From the NCBI GenBank assembly GCA_002633185.1, contig NWBM01000002.1, forward strand, positions 374,832-438,831: DNA of 64,000 bases, read 5' to 3'. Every line of letters starts with the position of its first letter. Positions within the stretch are counted from its first letter, which is position 1. This document shows positions 8,470-17,244 of this stretch, piece after piece. Source of the DNA: Lachnospiraceae bacterium Phil5 (GTDB lineage: Bacteria > Bacillota > Clostridia > TANB77 > CAG-508). The translations under genes and the position numbers were made by a program. The notes under the pieces are model-generated. The model did no database searches. It was not told the DNA's origin and worked only from the letters and a program-made list of their open reading frames with translations.

Positions 8470-9729
8470 TTATATTTTTTCTGCTAATTCTTTAGCAGCT
8501 ATCATGCTGTCTTCCATTGAACAATATGTCCATGCTCCATATCTACCTATTGTATAAATGTTATTATTTTTTAATTGCTCTTTTAATTTTGTTATATCAT
8601 TATCAACTTTTCCATTAATATGAACATAAGCAGGATCCATTATTATTGTACAATATTCTTCTAATTTCATATCATCTGTAATTATTCCGTGTTTCTTCAA
8701 ATTTTCAAGTGTTAGCTTTAATTGCTCTTCAGCATCTATCTTAGCATCTTTATCATATCCAATTTCTATATACATGCTTAATTTATCTGAATCTAATATA
8801 TTATCGTAAAATCCAATTCTGTAGAAATTTGTATTTTTATCTGGAATATACATCCAATGCTCTTTATTGAATTTTGATTTTTTGTTAAATCCTAAATTGA
8901 ATACTAAAACTTTGTTATATGATAATTCATTTTCTATTGCTTCAAATTCGTTATTTTTAAATAACTTTAAGAAGTGATTTAATGGAGCGGTATTTATTAA
9001 ATATTCATATTCATATGTGTCTCCATCACTTGTTTTTACAGTTTTATTTTGATAGTCTATTTCTTCTATTTTAGTGTTTAATTTTACTTTATTTTTGTCA
9101 ATTTTATTATATAAAATATCTATAAATGAGCCTGCACCATTTCTTGGATATAAGAATTTATTGTTGTATGAAACATCTTCATTTTTCTTCATATTGTTTA
9201 TTATTTGATTTATATTTGCATATGGGAAAAATCTACCCATCGCATCCTTGTCTAGTGTTGTAAGGTCACATGCATATAGTTTTTCATTATATGGTTTTAA
9301 AAATTTTTCTACAATTGATTTTCCAAACTTTCCATATAACATATCTAAAAAGCTGTCATAATCTTCTTTTTCTTCTTTGTTAAATAAATCATATAAACAA
9401 TCTATGAATTCTTCTTTATCAAGCTGATGTATATTAGTTTGGAATGGATAATCTACTAATTTGTCTTTGTAGATTATTTTTGTGCATTTATCTTTTGAAA
9501 TTATGTCTTTATCATCTACTTCATCTATAAACATTTTTTTGAATTCATCTGTTTTAAAATGAAAGAAATGACCAGCATAATCCCATATAAAGTCTCCTTT
9601 TCTTATTGTTCTACAATATCCTCCAACTTCGTTCTCTTTTTCAATTATTAAGTAATCATCTTTTATATAATTTGCAAATGTAAGTCCTGAAATTCCAGCT
9701 CCAATTATTAAATATTTTACTTTTTCCAT
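8470..9729 (-). CDS. FAD-dependent oxidoreductase of the protoporphyrinogen-oxidase / UDP-galactopyranose-mutase-like class
   Basis: The N-terminal ADP-binding motif LIIGAGISGLTFA (about residues 6-18) and IIEKENEVGGYCRT (about 27-40) bind FAD; the C-terminus has YTIGRYGAWTYCSMEDS. Such enzymes in polysaccharide loci are annotated as amine-oxidase/PPO-like, and some act on nucleotide or lipid-linked sugars; the substrate is unknown here. A genuine UDP-galactopyranose mutase gene lies elsewhere in the locus (17245-18375), so this is probably not its duplicate. The ATG at 9729 is preferred (AAAGGAG upstream); a TTG two codons earlier is possible. Confidence 0.75.
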   Translation of the reverse strand: MEKVKYLIIGAGISGLTFANYIKDDYLIIEKENEVGGYCRTIRKGDFIWDYAGHFFHFKTDEFKKMFIDEVDDKDIISKDKCTKIIYKDKLVDYPFQTNIHQLDKEEFIDCLYDLFNKEEKEDYDSFLDMLYGKFGKSIVEKFLKPYNEKLYACDLTTLDKDAMGRFFPYANINQIINNMKKNEDVSYNNKFLYPRNGAGSFIDILYNKIDKNKVKLNTKIEEIDYQNKTVKTSDGDTYEYEYLINTAPLNHFLKLFKNNEFEAIENELSYNKVLVFNLGFNKKSKFNKEHWMYIPDKNTNFYRIGFYDNILDSDKLSMYIEIGYDKDAKIDAEEQLKLTLENLKKHGIITDDMKLEEYCTIIMDPAYVHINGKVDNDITKLKEQLKNNNIYTIGRYGAWTYCSMEDSMIAAKELAEKI

Positions 9730-9741
9730 CCTCAAGCTCCT

Positions 9742-11004
9742 TTAGTTTATTTTTGATACAAAATCATCGAATTTTTTTGCAACTTCTATTGAGTCAAATT
9801 CTTTTTTATACTCATCATTAGCTTCTATTTTATAATTGTTATATAATATTTGCCACAAATAATTTTTTATTTCTTCTTTACTATACGATGTTAAAATCAT
9901 ATTAAGCTTTCTTAAAATATCTGCACTTATTCCATCTAACATTGTTATCCCAAATATATTGCTTCCACTTCCTATATAGTCAGCAAGTTTTGCAGCAAAA
10001 AATATATTTTTATCATTTACTTCTGTTAGATTAGCATCTATTAAAAATACCCAATCACTTTCCTTCATAATTTTTAAGCTTTCTAAATATGAAACAGGCT
10101 TTTTAACTTTTACAATGTCTGTTAATTCATCATCAATTATTAAAACTTTATCTGAATCTCCCATATTACCATAGAATTCAAAAGTTATTTTGTCAGCTAA
10201 CTTATCATCAATATCTTTCAATTCACTTATAGCTTCTAATAATAAATGAGGGGTTCTTAGGTAATCTAAATGTCCTACATATGACATTTTTATTTTATCA
10301 TTCTTTTCAACATTTTCAGGATATAAATCTTTATCAAAGCTATGGTTTAGTACAATTGCTTTATTTTTAATATCATCTTTGCAATCTTTAAGCATATAAT
10401 TCTTTTGGTATTCACTGTTAAATATCATATAATCTGCATTTTTAAATACTTCATTTTGTAAGTTCAAATCCTTCTCTAAAACTGCTCTTTGTTGTTTTTT
10501 ATATCTAACCTTAAACAAACTATTTCTAATTATTCTTTTAGGAGAAATAACTCCTTTAAAACTTTTGCAATTTGCTCTACTATGAGGAGATGGATATGAT
10601 ATTGAAAGCTTAACATATGGGTTATCTGCAATTGGATCTCCAAATGATGCAATCCATTTAATTTCAGGTTTTATCTTTTTTAATCTTAAACCAATCATAT
10701 GAGATTCTGGTGGCATTGATCTAGTCATTACAATGTCATACTTATCTTTATTTTCCTGAAAATACTCTACTGCTTCTTCTATCCATTCACTTAATTCCTT
10801 CGTTTTTGCATATATTGACTTAACATTTTTGGTTTCTGGTAATTTTTCTTTATTTCCATATGACCATGAAGCATTTCCTTTTTGGCAAAAAACATCATAT
10901 TCATATTTTGAAGCCTTTAATAATTTATACGTAACTAATCCCTCAGATGAATTAACTGGAGGATAAAACCAACTTATCACTAGTATTCTATTTTTCACAA
11001 TCAT
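9742..11004 (-). CDS. Glycosyltransferase family 4-like protein
   Basis: A GT-B-type protein of 420 residues. The N-terminal segment ILVISWFYPPVNSSEG (about 7-22) resembles the acceptor-domain start of GT4 enzymes, followed by DIVMTRSMPPESH. The middle has MSYVGHLDYLRTPHLLLEAI (about 241-260), the usual linker into the nucleotide-sugar domain. The C-terminal EX7E region is poorly conserved, with AAKLADYIGSGSNIFGI in its place. Adjacent genes are 6 and 9 bases away, so it belongs to the operon. Specificity cannot be inferred. Confidence 0.7.
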   Translation of the reverse strand: MIVKNRILVISWFYPPVNSSEGLVTYKLLKASKYEYDVFCQKGNASWSYGNKEKLPETKNVKSIYAKTKELSEWIEEAVEYFQENKDKYDIVMTRSMPPESHMIGLRLKKIKPEIKWIASFGDPIADNPYVKLSISYPSPHSRANCKSFKGVISPKRIIRNSLFKVRYKKQQRAVLEKDLNLQNEVFKNADYMIFNSEYQKNYMLKDCKDDIKNKAIVLNHSFDKDLYPENVEKNDKIKMSYVGHLDYLRTPHLLLEAISELKDIDDKLADKITFEFYGNMGDSDKVLIIDDELTDIVKVKKPVSYLESLKIMKESDWVFLIDANLTEVNDKNIFFAAKLADYIGSGSNIFGITMLDGISADILRKLNMILTSYSKEEIKNYLWQILYNNYKIEANDEYKKEFDSIEVAKKFDDFVSKIN

Positions 11005-11013
11005 TCTCTCCTT

Positions 11014-12039
11014 TTATCTTTTTAATCTTCCTAATGTTGTTACAATTTTGCTTGTGTTTTTTGAACTTATTCGTACACCTATAAATTTTGTCTTTCTGTT
11101 AAATCTTATTTGACCTATATCATTCATCATTGTATACAGTTCTTGATCTCTTTGTTTTAAGTACTTGTCCCATTCTTTTATTTCATTATACATTTGTTTC
11201 TTATCTTTTTCTGCATAAACACAATAAATATAATAATGTGTTGTTAGCATATAATACAATATTTGTTTTACATATTCTCTTTGATTATCTGAATATTTAT
11301 CTTTATTTTCCATGTAGTACTCAATTAAAAATCTCATAACCTTTTCATGATTTTTTCTGTTTTTTACAAAGTTTTGTAAATTCATACTTTGTTCTGGTCT
11401 TCCGATGAAATACCTATATATATCTAATTTCCAGAACTTAAAGTTCTTTAAGCATATAATTGGCATAACATTATATTGCATATCTACATAGAAAGTTTTT
11501 TCCATTAATTCTAATTTTGATTTTTTTAACACCTCTAATTTATATGTTGAATTTGCCATAACAAAATATTCTTTATCTAATACATTTAAATCAAATGTAT
11601 TAAAATCATATAATTTGTCTTCCTCTAAGCTTTGCCAGTTTACTTCAACTGATGCACCACTATATATAAATTCTTTTCTATAGTTTGTAATAACTAAATC
11701 TGCATCTTCATCTTTTAGCTTATTAATAAAAATTTCAAAATTATATGAATCAAACCAATCATCACTGTCTAATACTCTGAAATACTTACCAGTAGCCACT
11801 TTCAGTGCAGCATTTATAGTTGATCCATGTCCACCGTTTTCTTTATCAATAACCACAACAGTTTCAGGATATTTGTTCTTATATTCATTCATTATATTGA
11901 TAGAACCATCCTTACTTCCATCATTTACTAAAATTATTTCAATATCTTGTAATATACCTTCAACAAGCATTGAATCAACACATCTTCTTAAATATTTTTC
12001 AGTATTATATACTGGAACTGCTATACTTAAAATCTTCAT
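11014..12039 (-). CDS. Glycosyltransferase family 2
   Basis: A GT-A-fold transferase. The N-terminus SIAVPVYNTEKYLRRCVDS (about 5-23), IEIILVNDGSKDGS (about 33-46), GHGSTINAAL and the DXD-like VLDSDDWFD (about 91-99) are the standard GT2 motifs. The remaining 230 residues are helical and variable, typical of capsule or teichoic-acid polymerising enzymes. It sits directly after the TagH-like ATPase gene. The ribosome site AAGGAG is about 13 bases from the ATG, slightly long. Confidence 0.85.
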   Translation of the reverse strand: MKILSIAVPVYNTEKYLRRCVDSMLVEGILQDIEIILVNDGSKDGSINIMNEYKNKYPETVVVIDKENGGHGSTINAALKVATGKYFRVLDSDDWFDSYNFEIFINKLKDEDADLVITNYRKEFIYSGASVEVNWQSLEEDKLYDFNTFDLNVLDKEYFVMANSTYKLEVLKKSKLELMEKTFYVDMQYNVMPIICLKNFKFWKLDIYRYFIGRPEQSMNLQNFVKNRKNHEKVMRFLIEYYMENKDKYSDNQREYVKQILYYMLTTHYYIYCVYAEKDKKQMYNEIKEWDKYLKQRDQELYTMMNDIGQIRFNRKTKFIGVRISSKNTSKIVTTLGRLKR

Positions 12040-12056
12040 CCTTAATTAAACACTCC

Positions 12057-12794
12057 TTAATTCATAACATATTGTTTGTATTCTTCACAAATTTGTTTTG
12101 GCTCTCCTATTTTCTTAACTGTACCATTTTCAAGCCATACGACTCTATCACATAAATTTTCTATTTGAGCAAGTGAATGTGAAACAAATAGCACTGTTGT
12201 ACCACCTTCAATCATTGATCTCATTTTATTTTCACTTTTTTGTTGGAATGCAATATCTCCAACAGAAAGAATTTCATCAACTATTAATATTTCTGGGTCA
12301 ACTATTGTTGCAACAGAAAATGCTAAACGTGCAACCATACCTGAAGAAAAGTTTCTTACTGGAACATCTAAGAAATCCCTTAGTTCTGAGAATTCAACTA
12401 TTTCATCAAATTTTTCAGTTATGAATTCTTTAGAATATCCTAGTATTGCACCATTTAAATATATGTTTTCTCTTGCTGTTAGATCCATATCAAATCCTGC
12501 ACCAAGCTCTATCATTGGGCATATATTTCCATATCTTTCTACAGAACCTTTTGTTGGTTTCATTACACCTGCAACTACTTTTAATAATGTAGATTTACCT
12601 GCACCATTGCTTCCTATAAACCCTACAACTTCACCTTTTTGTACTTCAATATTCACATCTTTCAATGCCCAGAATTCTTTCTTTTCTTTTTTCTCTTTTT
12701 TTAATTTAAACAAATTTATGAAAAATAATTTTAATGAAAAGTTTTTCTCAATTCCTAAATTAAATCTCATAGAAACATTATTTATTTTAATCAT
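12057..12794 (-). CDS. tagH: Polysaccharide ABC exporter ATPase (TagH/Wzt-like)
   Basis: ATP-binding subunit of an exporter that moves undecaprenyl-linked polymer across the membrane. Walker A GSNGAGKST, signature FSSGMVARLAF, Walker B ILIVDEILSVGD and switch His (FVSHS) are all visible. The N-terminal RFNLGIEKNFSLK is typical of the Wzt/TagH branch, which couples to a TagG/Wzm permease, and that gene (12804-13592) lies immediately upstream. At 245 residues it lacks the C-terminal carbohydrate-binding extension of Gram-negative Wzt. The start follows AGGAGGAAAAA. Confidence 0.9.
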   Translation of the reverse strand: MIKINNVSMRFNLGIEKNFSLKLFFINLFKLKKEKKEKKEFWALKDVNIEVQKGEVVGFIGSNGAGKSTLLKVVAGVMKPTKGSVERYGNICPMIELGAGFDMDLTARENIYLNGAILGYSKEFITEKFDEIVEFSELRDFLDVPVRNFSSGMVARLAFSVATIVDPEILIVDEILSVGDIAFQQKSENKMRSMIEGGTTVLFVSHSLAQIENLCDRVVWLENGTVKKIGEPKQICEEYKQYVMN

Positions 12795-12803
12795 TTTTTC
12801 CTC

Positions 12804-13592
12804 CTAAACATAGTAAATAAACTTGTCCTGATTTTTCTTAAATACTATTACTCCAATTAATAATGTACCAATCGCACTTAAAGCACATACTGCAAATGTG
12901 AATGGAGATGGCATTTCTCCGTATAATATTATTCTTCTTGCAAAATTTATATAATGGTATAATGGATTCAATTTAAAGAATTTTTGATAAGTAACTGAAA
13001 TTAAGTTAATATCATACATAATTGGTGTTAGGTACATCCATAATGTCATTACTATTCCATATATATAAAACATATCTCTTAAAAACACTGATACAGCTGA
13101 TAATATTAGTCCCATACCAAATGTAAATATAAATAAGCATATAAATGCATATGGTAAAAATATATGGTATATGTTAAGTGGTGTTCCTGTTATTAATATA
13201 ATTGCATATAGTGGTATAAGTGTTAGTAAAAAGTTTATACCTACGAATAAGCATTTTGATAATGGGAATATATATTTAGGAATATATATTTTGTTTATTA
13301 ATGCAAAGTTTGCTACAACTGAGCTCATTGATAAGTTTGACGCTTCACTAAAATAGTTAAACATTACTAATCCTGTTAACAAATATACTAAGTAGTTAAC
13401 TCCTGGTGTACTAAATTTAAATACATTTGAAAAAACTAAAGCCATTACTGTCATTGTAAGTATAGGATATAGTAAACTCCATAGCACACCTAAAACTGAT
13501 CTTTTGTATTTAACTTTAAAATCTCTAGATATTAACTGATGTAATAAAAATCTATATTTTTGTAAACTTGAATAAACACTTTTTATAAACAT
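12804..13592 (-). CDS. tagG: Polysaccharide ABC exporter permease (TagG/Wzm-like, ABC-2 type)
   Basis: Six hydrophobic segments in 262 residues. The N-terminus has LHQLISRDFKVKYKRSVLG and WSLLYPILTM, the conserved ABC-2 entry region of polysaccharide permeases; the C-terminus has FFKLNPLYHYINFARRIIL. It pairs with the adjacent ATPase for export of a teichoic-acid or capsule polymer. The start follows AGGGAGGAAAAA. The presence of both this exporter and Wzx/Wzy in one locus suggests two polymers or mixed assembly. Confidence 0.9.
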   Translation of the reverse strand: MFIKSVYSSLQKYRFLLHQLISRDFKVKYKRSVLGVLWSLLYPILTMTVMALVFSNVFKFSTPGVNYLVYLLTGLVMFNYFSEASNLSMSSVVANFALINKIYIPKYIFPLSKCLFVGINFLLTLIPLYAIILITGTPLNIYHIFLPYAFICLFIFTFGMGLILSAVSVFLRDMFYIYGIVMTLWMYLTPIMYDINLISVTYQKFFKLNPLYHYINFARRIILYGEMPSPFTFAVCALSAIGTLLIGVIVFKKNQDKFIYYV

Positions 13593-13655
13593 TTTTTCCT
13601 CCCTAATTAATACGTTATAAATTTCATATTCTAAATAAATTTGTTATATTTGTTT

Positions 13656-14345
13656 TTATTTTACAATCACTATGTTATTATACCCCAAAAACAGTCCTGT
13701 TTCAATAACTCCAACAATAGATTTAACTTTTTCTTCTAAATCTATTGTGATTTTATCAAACTTAACATCTAAAATGTGATTTCCATTGTCTGTAAACATT
13801 GGAGTATTATCAGTTTCATCCAATCTAATTGTTATATCATACGCTCCAATTTTTTCAAGCTCATTTTTAACATATTTTACAGCATATGGGAAACATTCTA
13901 CTGGAATTGAATTCTTTTTTCCTAAAACATCTACAAATTTTGAATCATCTACTAATATATAGGCAACTTTAGAGTTTTTTATATTTAATTTTTCTCTAAA
14001 CATTGCTCCACCTTTTCCTTTTATTAGCCAGTTATTTTGGTCTACCTCATCTGCTCCATCAAAAGACCAATCTGGAGTTTTGTCTAGTAACGTTGTAACT
14101 GGTATTCCTAATTCTATACATAGTTTTTTTATTTCGTTTGACGTTGGAATTGCTGTTATTTGTATGTTATTTTCTTTAATGTATTTTGCAATTTGTATAG
14201 CAGTAATATATGAAGTTGTTCCAGAGCCAAATCCTATAATATCTCCATCTTTTATATGCTTACATATTTGTTTTGCAAGAGCTTCTTTCTTTTCTTTGTT
14301 TTCTATTGAATTGTATTTATCCATATAGTCTATTTGATTATCCAT
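13656..14345 (-). CDS. rpiA: Ribose-5-phosphate isomerase A
   Basis: Interconverts ribose-5-phosphate and ribulose-5-phosphate. The substrate loop GFGSGTTS (about 38-45), DWSFDGADEVD (about 92-102), KGKGGAMFREK (about 109-119) and GVIETGLF near the C-terminus are RpiA signatures; length 229 is normal. It is oddly placed inside the polysaccharide locus and overlaps the end of the upstream glycosyltransferase gene by 8 bases, implying translational coupling. It may feed ribulose-5-phosphate for ribitol or arabinose-type precursors, but the ordinary pentose-phosphate role is equally possible. The start follows AAGGAAG. Confidence 0.92.
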   Translation of the reverse strand: MDNQIDYMDKYNSIENKEKKEALAKQICKHIKDGDIIGFGSGTTSYITAIQIAKYIKENNIQITAIPTSNEIKKLCIELGIPVTTLLDKTPDWSFDGADEVDQNNWLIKGKGGAMFREKLNIKNSKVAYILVDDSKFVDVLGKKNSIPVECFPYAVKYVKNELEKIGAYDITIRLDETDNTPMFTDNGNHILDVKFDKITIDLEEKVKSIVGVIETGLFLGYNNIVIVK

Positions 14346-15282
14346 TGTTATTTCTTCCTTTCAATAAACATATTTGATTTACTTGTAACTCAAATAACTG
14401 TCTATGTTTTTTTACAATTACTTGTAAAATTAAACTTGTAATATTTAATAGCATTCCTACTATAATACAAAATCCCGCAACAAATAATGTTGGCATTCTT
14501 GGCACTAGACCAGTATTAAAATATTCTGAGAAAACAGGTGATGCTAGTATAATTGCTAATGCATAAAAGAATAACGAGATTGTGTTAAAAAATAGGCTTG
14601 GTTTGTATTCTTTAAATAGCGTAGCTATTGTTTTTAATACTCTTGTTCCATCTTTGAACGTGTTTAGTTTAGAACGACTTCCTTCAGGTCTATCTCTGTA
14701 TTGAACAGGAATTTCTTTAAGTGTAAAATTTTTATCTATTGCATGAATGGACATTTCTGTTTCTATTTCAAAACCTTTTGATAATATAGGAAATGTTTTT
14801 ACAAATTTATAGCTAAATGCTCTATAACCTGTCATTATATCTTTTATATTGTTTTTGAAAATTATTTGAATTAATCTTCTTACCATTTTATTTCCGAAAT
14901 TATGGAAAGGTCTTTTATTTTCTTTGAAATATGTTGATGATAATCTATCTCCTATTACCATATCTACATTGTTATTTAAAACATAATTGCACATTTCTCT
15001 GGCGTTTTCAGCGGGATATGTATCATCTCCATCTATTATTAAATAGCATTCTGCATCTATTTCTCTAAACATTGTTCTTATTACATTTCCTTTTCCTTGT
15101 TTAGTCTCATATCTTACAATTGCTCCTGCTCTTCTTGCTATTTCGTCTGTGCCATCTGTTGAATTATTGTCATATACGTATATGTCCGCTTCCGGTAATG
15201 CCTCTTTATAGTCTTTTACTACTTTTTCTATAGTTTTGCTTTCATTATAACATGGTATTAAAACTGCTATTTTTCCTTGCAT
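14338..15282 (-). CDS. Glycosyltransferase family 2, dolichol-phosphate-mannose-synthase-like, with two membrane segments
   Basis: GT2 domain with VLIPCYNESKTIEKVV at the start, VYDNNSTDGT and the DXD-like LIIDGDDTYPA, plus DIMTGYRAFSYKF and FEIETEMSIHA, as in polyprenyl-phosphate hexose synthases. Two C-terminal hydrophobic segments anchor it. It probably charges undecaprenyl phosphate with a hexose for later transfer outside the cell. The start is placed at 15282 because ACGGAGG lies 10 bases upstream; the longer in-frame upstream ATG has no ribosome site and would put the promoter-like TATAAT inside the gene. Confidence 0.85.
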   Translation of the reverse strand: MQGKIAVLIPCYNESKTIEKVVKDYKEALPEADIYVYDNNSTDGTDEIARRAGAIVRYETKQGKGNVIRTMFREIDAECYLIIDGDDTYPAENAREMCNYVLNNNVDMVIGDRLSSTYFKENKRPFHNFGNKMVRRLIQIIFKNNIKDIMTGYRAFSYKFVKTFPILSKGFEIETEMSIHAIDKNFTLKEIPVQYRDRPEGSRSKLNTFKDGTRVLKTIATLFKEYKPSLFFNTISLFFYALAIILASPVFSEYFNTGLVPRMPTLFVAGFCIIVGMLLNITSLILQVIVKKHRQLFELQVNQICLLKGRNNNG

Positions 15283-15432
15283 GATTATAACCTCCGTTAT
15301 TTTTATTATAGTTACATTATAACCCAATTTTATCATATTATTTCATATTCTGACAGTTTTGTAAAGGGCTTAATTTACATATTTTTTGAAAATTGAAGGT
15401 AAATTTCTTATAGTAATTTTTCCGCAAAAAAA

Positions 15433-15456
15433 GAAAAACTATTTTTTTAGTTTTTC
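15433..15456 (-). terminator. Terminator after the LCP gene
   Basis: On the minus strand GAAAAACTA and TAGTTTTTC form a 9-bp stem with a short A-rich loop, followed by seven Ts, 11 bases past the LCP stop. Genes further downstream in the locus therefore need their own promoter or readthrough. Confidence 0.75.
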
Positions 15457-15466
15457 TTTCTTAATT

Positions 15467-16498
15467 CTATTTATATCCTGTTTTCTTTATTATACCATCA
15501 CTGTATTCTTTAACTTTTTCACTAACTTCATATCCATCATTTCCAAATAAATGTGCATGCAATTGTTTAACATTTTCCTCTAATGTAACAGGTGCAACAT
15601 ATGAAATACCATTATTATAGAATTGTGTTTTATATGGCCATCCTTCTCCGTCTGACATATTAATATTTCTAAGGCTTGGAATCATTCCAATTATTTCTGT
15701 TGTCGAAATATTTGTTAAGATTCTTGGAAGTAATATATCTGCTAAATTATTTAATTTTCCAATATTTAAAGTTTTGGCTTTTTCAAAAGTTTTATTCAAT
15801 ACTGTTCTAGATCTTTCGGTTCTTTTGAAGTCTCCACCAGCTGTATATCTAACTCGTGAATATGCTAAAGCCTGTGGCCCAGTAAGAGTTTTAAGTCCAG
15901 AACCAGATACTCCAGAATCATTTCTTCCCATTTCGCGGTTTATGTCACTTATATATTTATTCATATAACCAACTTCTTCAGGAGTAACATCTATTTGAAT
16001 TCCTCCAACACTGTCTACTATATCTATAACTGCATTAAAGTTAACAGTTACGAATTCAGTTATATTTAAATCAAGATTTTTATTTAATGTGTTTACTGCT
16101 AGTTCTGGTCCTCCATATGCATATGCATGTGTTACCTTGTCATAGCCATGACCATCTATATATAAATATGTGTCTCTGTATACAGATGCAACTTTTACTT
16201 GGTTTGTATCTTGATTCAAACTAATTATCATTATTATATCACTACGTGTATTAGTATATCTATCGCTTCTAGCATCTACGCCAAATACCGCAATATTTCT
16301 ATATCCTTTTAGTTGTTCTTGTACACCTTCGTTTATCTCTATATTCTCTAACTTATAATATTGAACCTTTGATAATTTGCTATATACATATCCAAATAAT
16401 GAACCAAAAAATACTACAGCTATTATTAATAAAACTAATAAAACAATTAAAAATATTCTTAATCCCTTTTTAGGATTTCCTTTGTGTGTTTTTGTCAT
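15467..16498 (-). CDS. LytR-CpsA-Psr (LCP) family glycopolymer transferase
   Basis: Membrane-anchored enzyme that ligates undecaprenyl-linked teichoic acid or capsule to peptidoglycan. A basic N-terminus and one membrane segment (about residues 14-36) precede the extracellular LCP domain: NIAVFGVDARSD (about 67-78), RSDIIMIISLN, SVYRDTYLYI and the later ALAYSRVRYTAGGDFKRTERSR, whose Arg residues bind the lipid pyrophosphate. Length 343 is normal. A terminator follows, and a plausible promoter precedes it at 16573-16601. Confidence 0.92.
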   Translation of the reverse strand: MTKTHKGNPKKGLRIFLIVLLVLLIIAVVFFGSLFGYVYSKLSKVQYYKLENIEINEGVQEQLKGYRNIAVFGVDARSDRYTNTRSDIIMIISLNQDTNQVKVASVYRDTYLYIDGHGYDKVTHAYAYGGPELAVNTLNKNLDLNITEFVTVNFNAVIDIVDSVGGIQIDVTPEEVGYMNKYISDINREMGRNDSGVSGSGLKTLTGPQALAYSRVRYTAGGDFKRTERSRTVLNKTFEKAKTLNIGKLNNLADILLPRILTNISTTEIIGMIPSLRNINMSDGEGWPYKTQFYNNGISYVAPVTLEENVKQLHAHLFGNDGYEVSEKVKEYSDGIIKKTGYK

Positions 16499-16572
16499 TA
16501 TAAATTCCTCATCTCTTGCAATTTTTTATTTAGGTTTTGGGGGATTACCTATAACCATAAAACATCTAAGTT

Positions 16573-16601
16573 ATTTTATATTATTTTTTTAATCTTGTAA
16601 A
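16573..16601 (-). promoter_or_regulatory. Possible promoter for the LCP gene
   Basis: TTTACA (16601-16596), a 17-base spacer and TAAAAT (16578-16573), each one base off consensus, lie about 75 bases upstream of the LCP start. In such AT-rich DNA this could be chance. Confidence 0.45.
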
Positions 16602-16653
16602 CCTTTCAACATAAAAAAATGTTTTTTTATATTATATTTTTTACAATATCTTT

Positions 16654-17203
16654 TTATCTATTTAAAAGTTTACGTTGCATTTCATAATATTCTTTTCCTT
16701 TATTATAACCACTTTTATATACAATATAATATGTTGTATATAACCCTGTTCCGACAACCGCTCCCGCTGAATCTATACATACATCTAGGGGTTGACCGTG
16801 TTCTTCCACTTACAAATGTTTGATGATATTCGTCTGTTATTGCAAAACCTATGCACAACATTATTGTTATTATTAAAGCAATCCAATAATGTTTATTATT
16901 TAAAATAATATTGATTAATAATATTATAAAAAATGATAAAACCATATAAACTGAAGCATGCATTACCTTTCTCATTGGTGCATTAATTAACTTGGATGCT
17001 TTTGCCAGCTTCGATTCATCTGGATGTGAGCTTGTAATTCCATATTCATTTGTTACATCTAGTGTATCTTCAATAAATAGTGCAATTATATCTGTGCTTT
17101 TTCCATTTGATTTTTGTGTATTCATATCTGATAGTTTGTAAATAATAGCCATCCAACACGCTGCAAGTGATAGTAGTAAAATAATTATTAATGCTTTTTT
17201 CAT
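16654..17203 (-). CDS. VanZ-like membrane protein, +1 frameshift at CGG
   Basis: Small polytopic VanZ-family protein. A signal-anchor-like N-terminus (KKALIIILLLSLAA) is followed by two further hydrophobic segments and DEYHQTFVSGRT. The frame then meets CGG 16798-16796. Skipping the C gives GRT-G-QPLDVCIDSAGAVVGTGL, the core VanZ signature (GR-S/T-G-Q, D, ID, G), and the frame stays open to TAA 16656-16654. The fused length is 182. Without the shift the product turns into unrelated sequence and stops at 16715. The start at 17203 is chosen (AAAGGTAGTGG upstream) over an upstream ATG inside glf. VanZ function is unclear; here it sits with wall-polymer genes. Confidence 0.82.
16796..16798 (-). 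other. Putative +1 frameshift site (ACA CGG T) in vanZ
   Basis: The zero frame reads ACA CGG TCA ACC CCT. Dropping C16798 gives ACA GGT CAA CCC CTA GAT (TGQPLD). An alternative extra base in the CCCC run a few bases on would also restore frame but would give GRTRST instead of the conserved GRTGQ, so the CGG position fits better. The extra C is not next to another C. Confidence 0.8.
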
Positions 17204-17244
17204 TTTTTCCACTACCTTTCCATTAATTTGTTTAACACTAAAAC

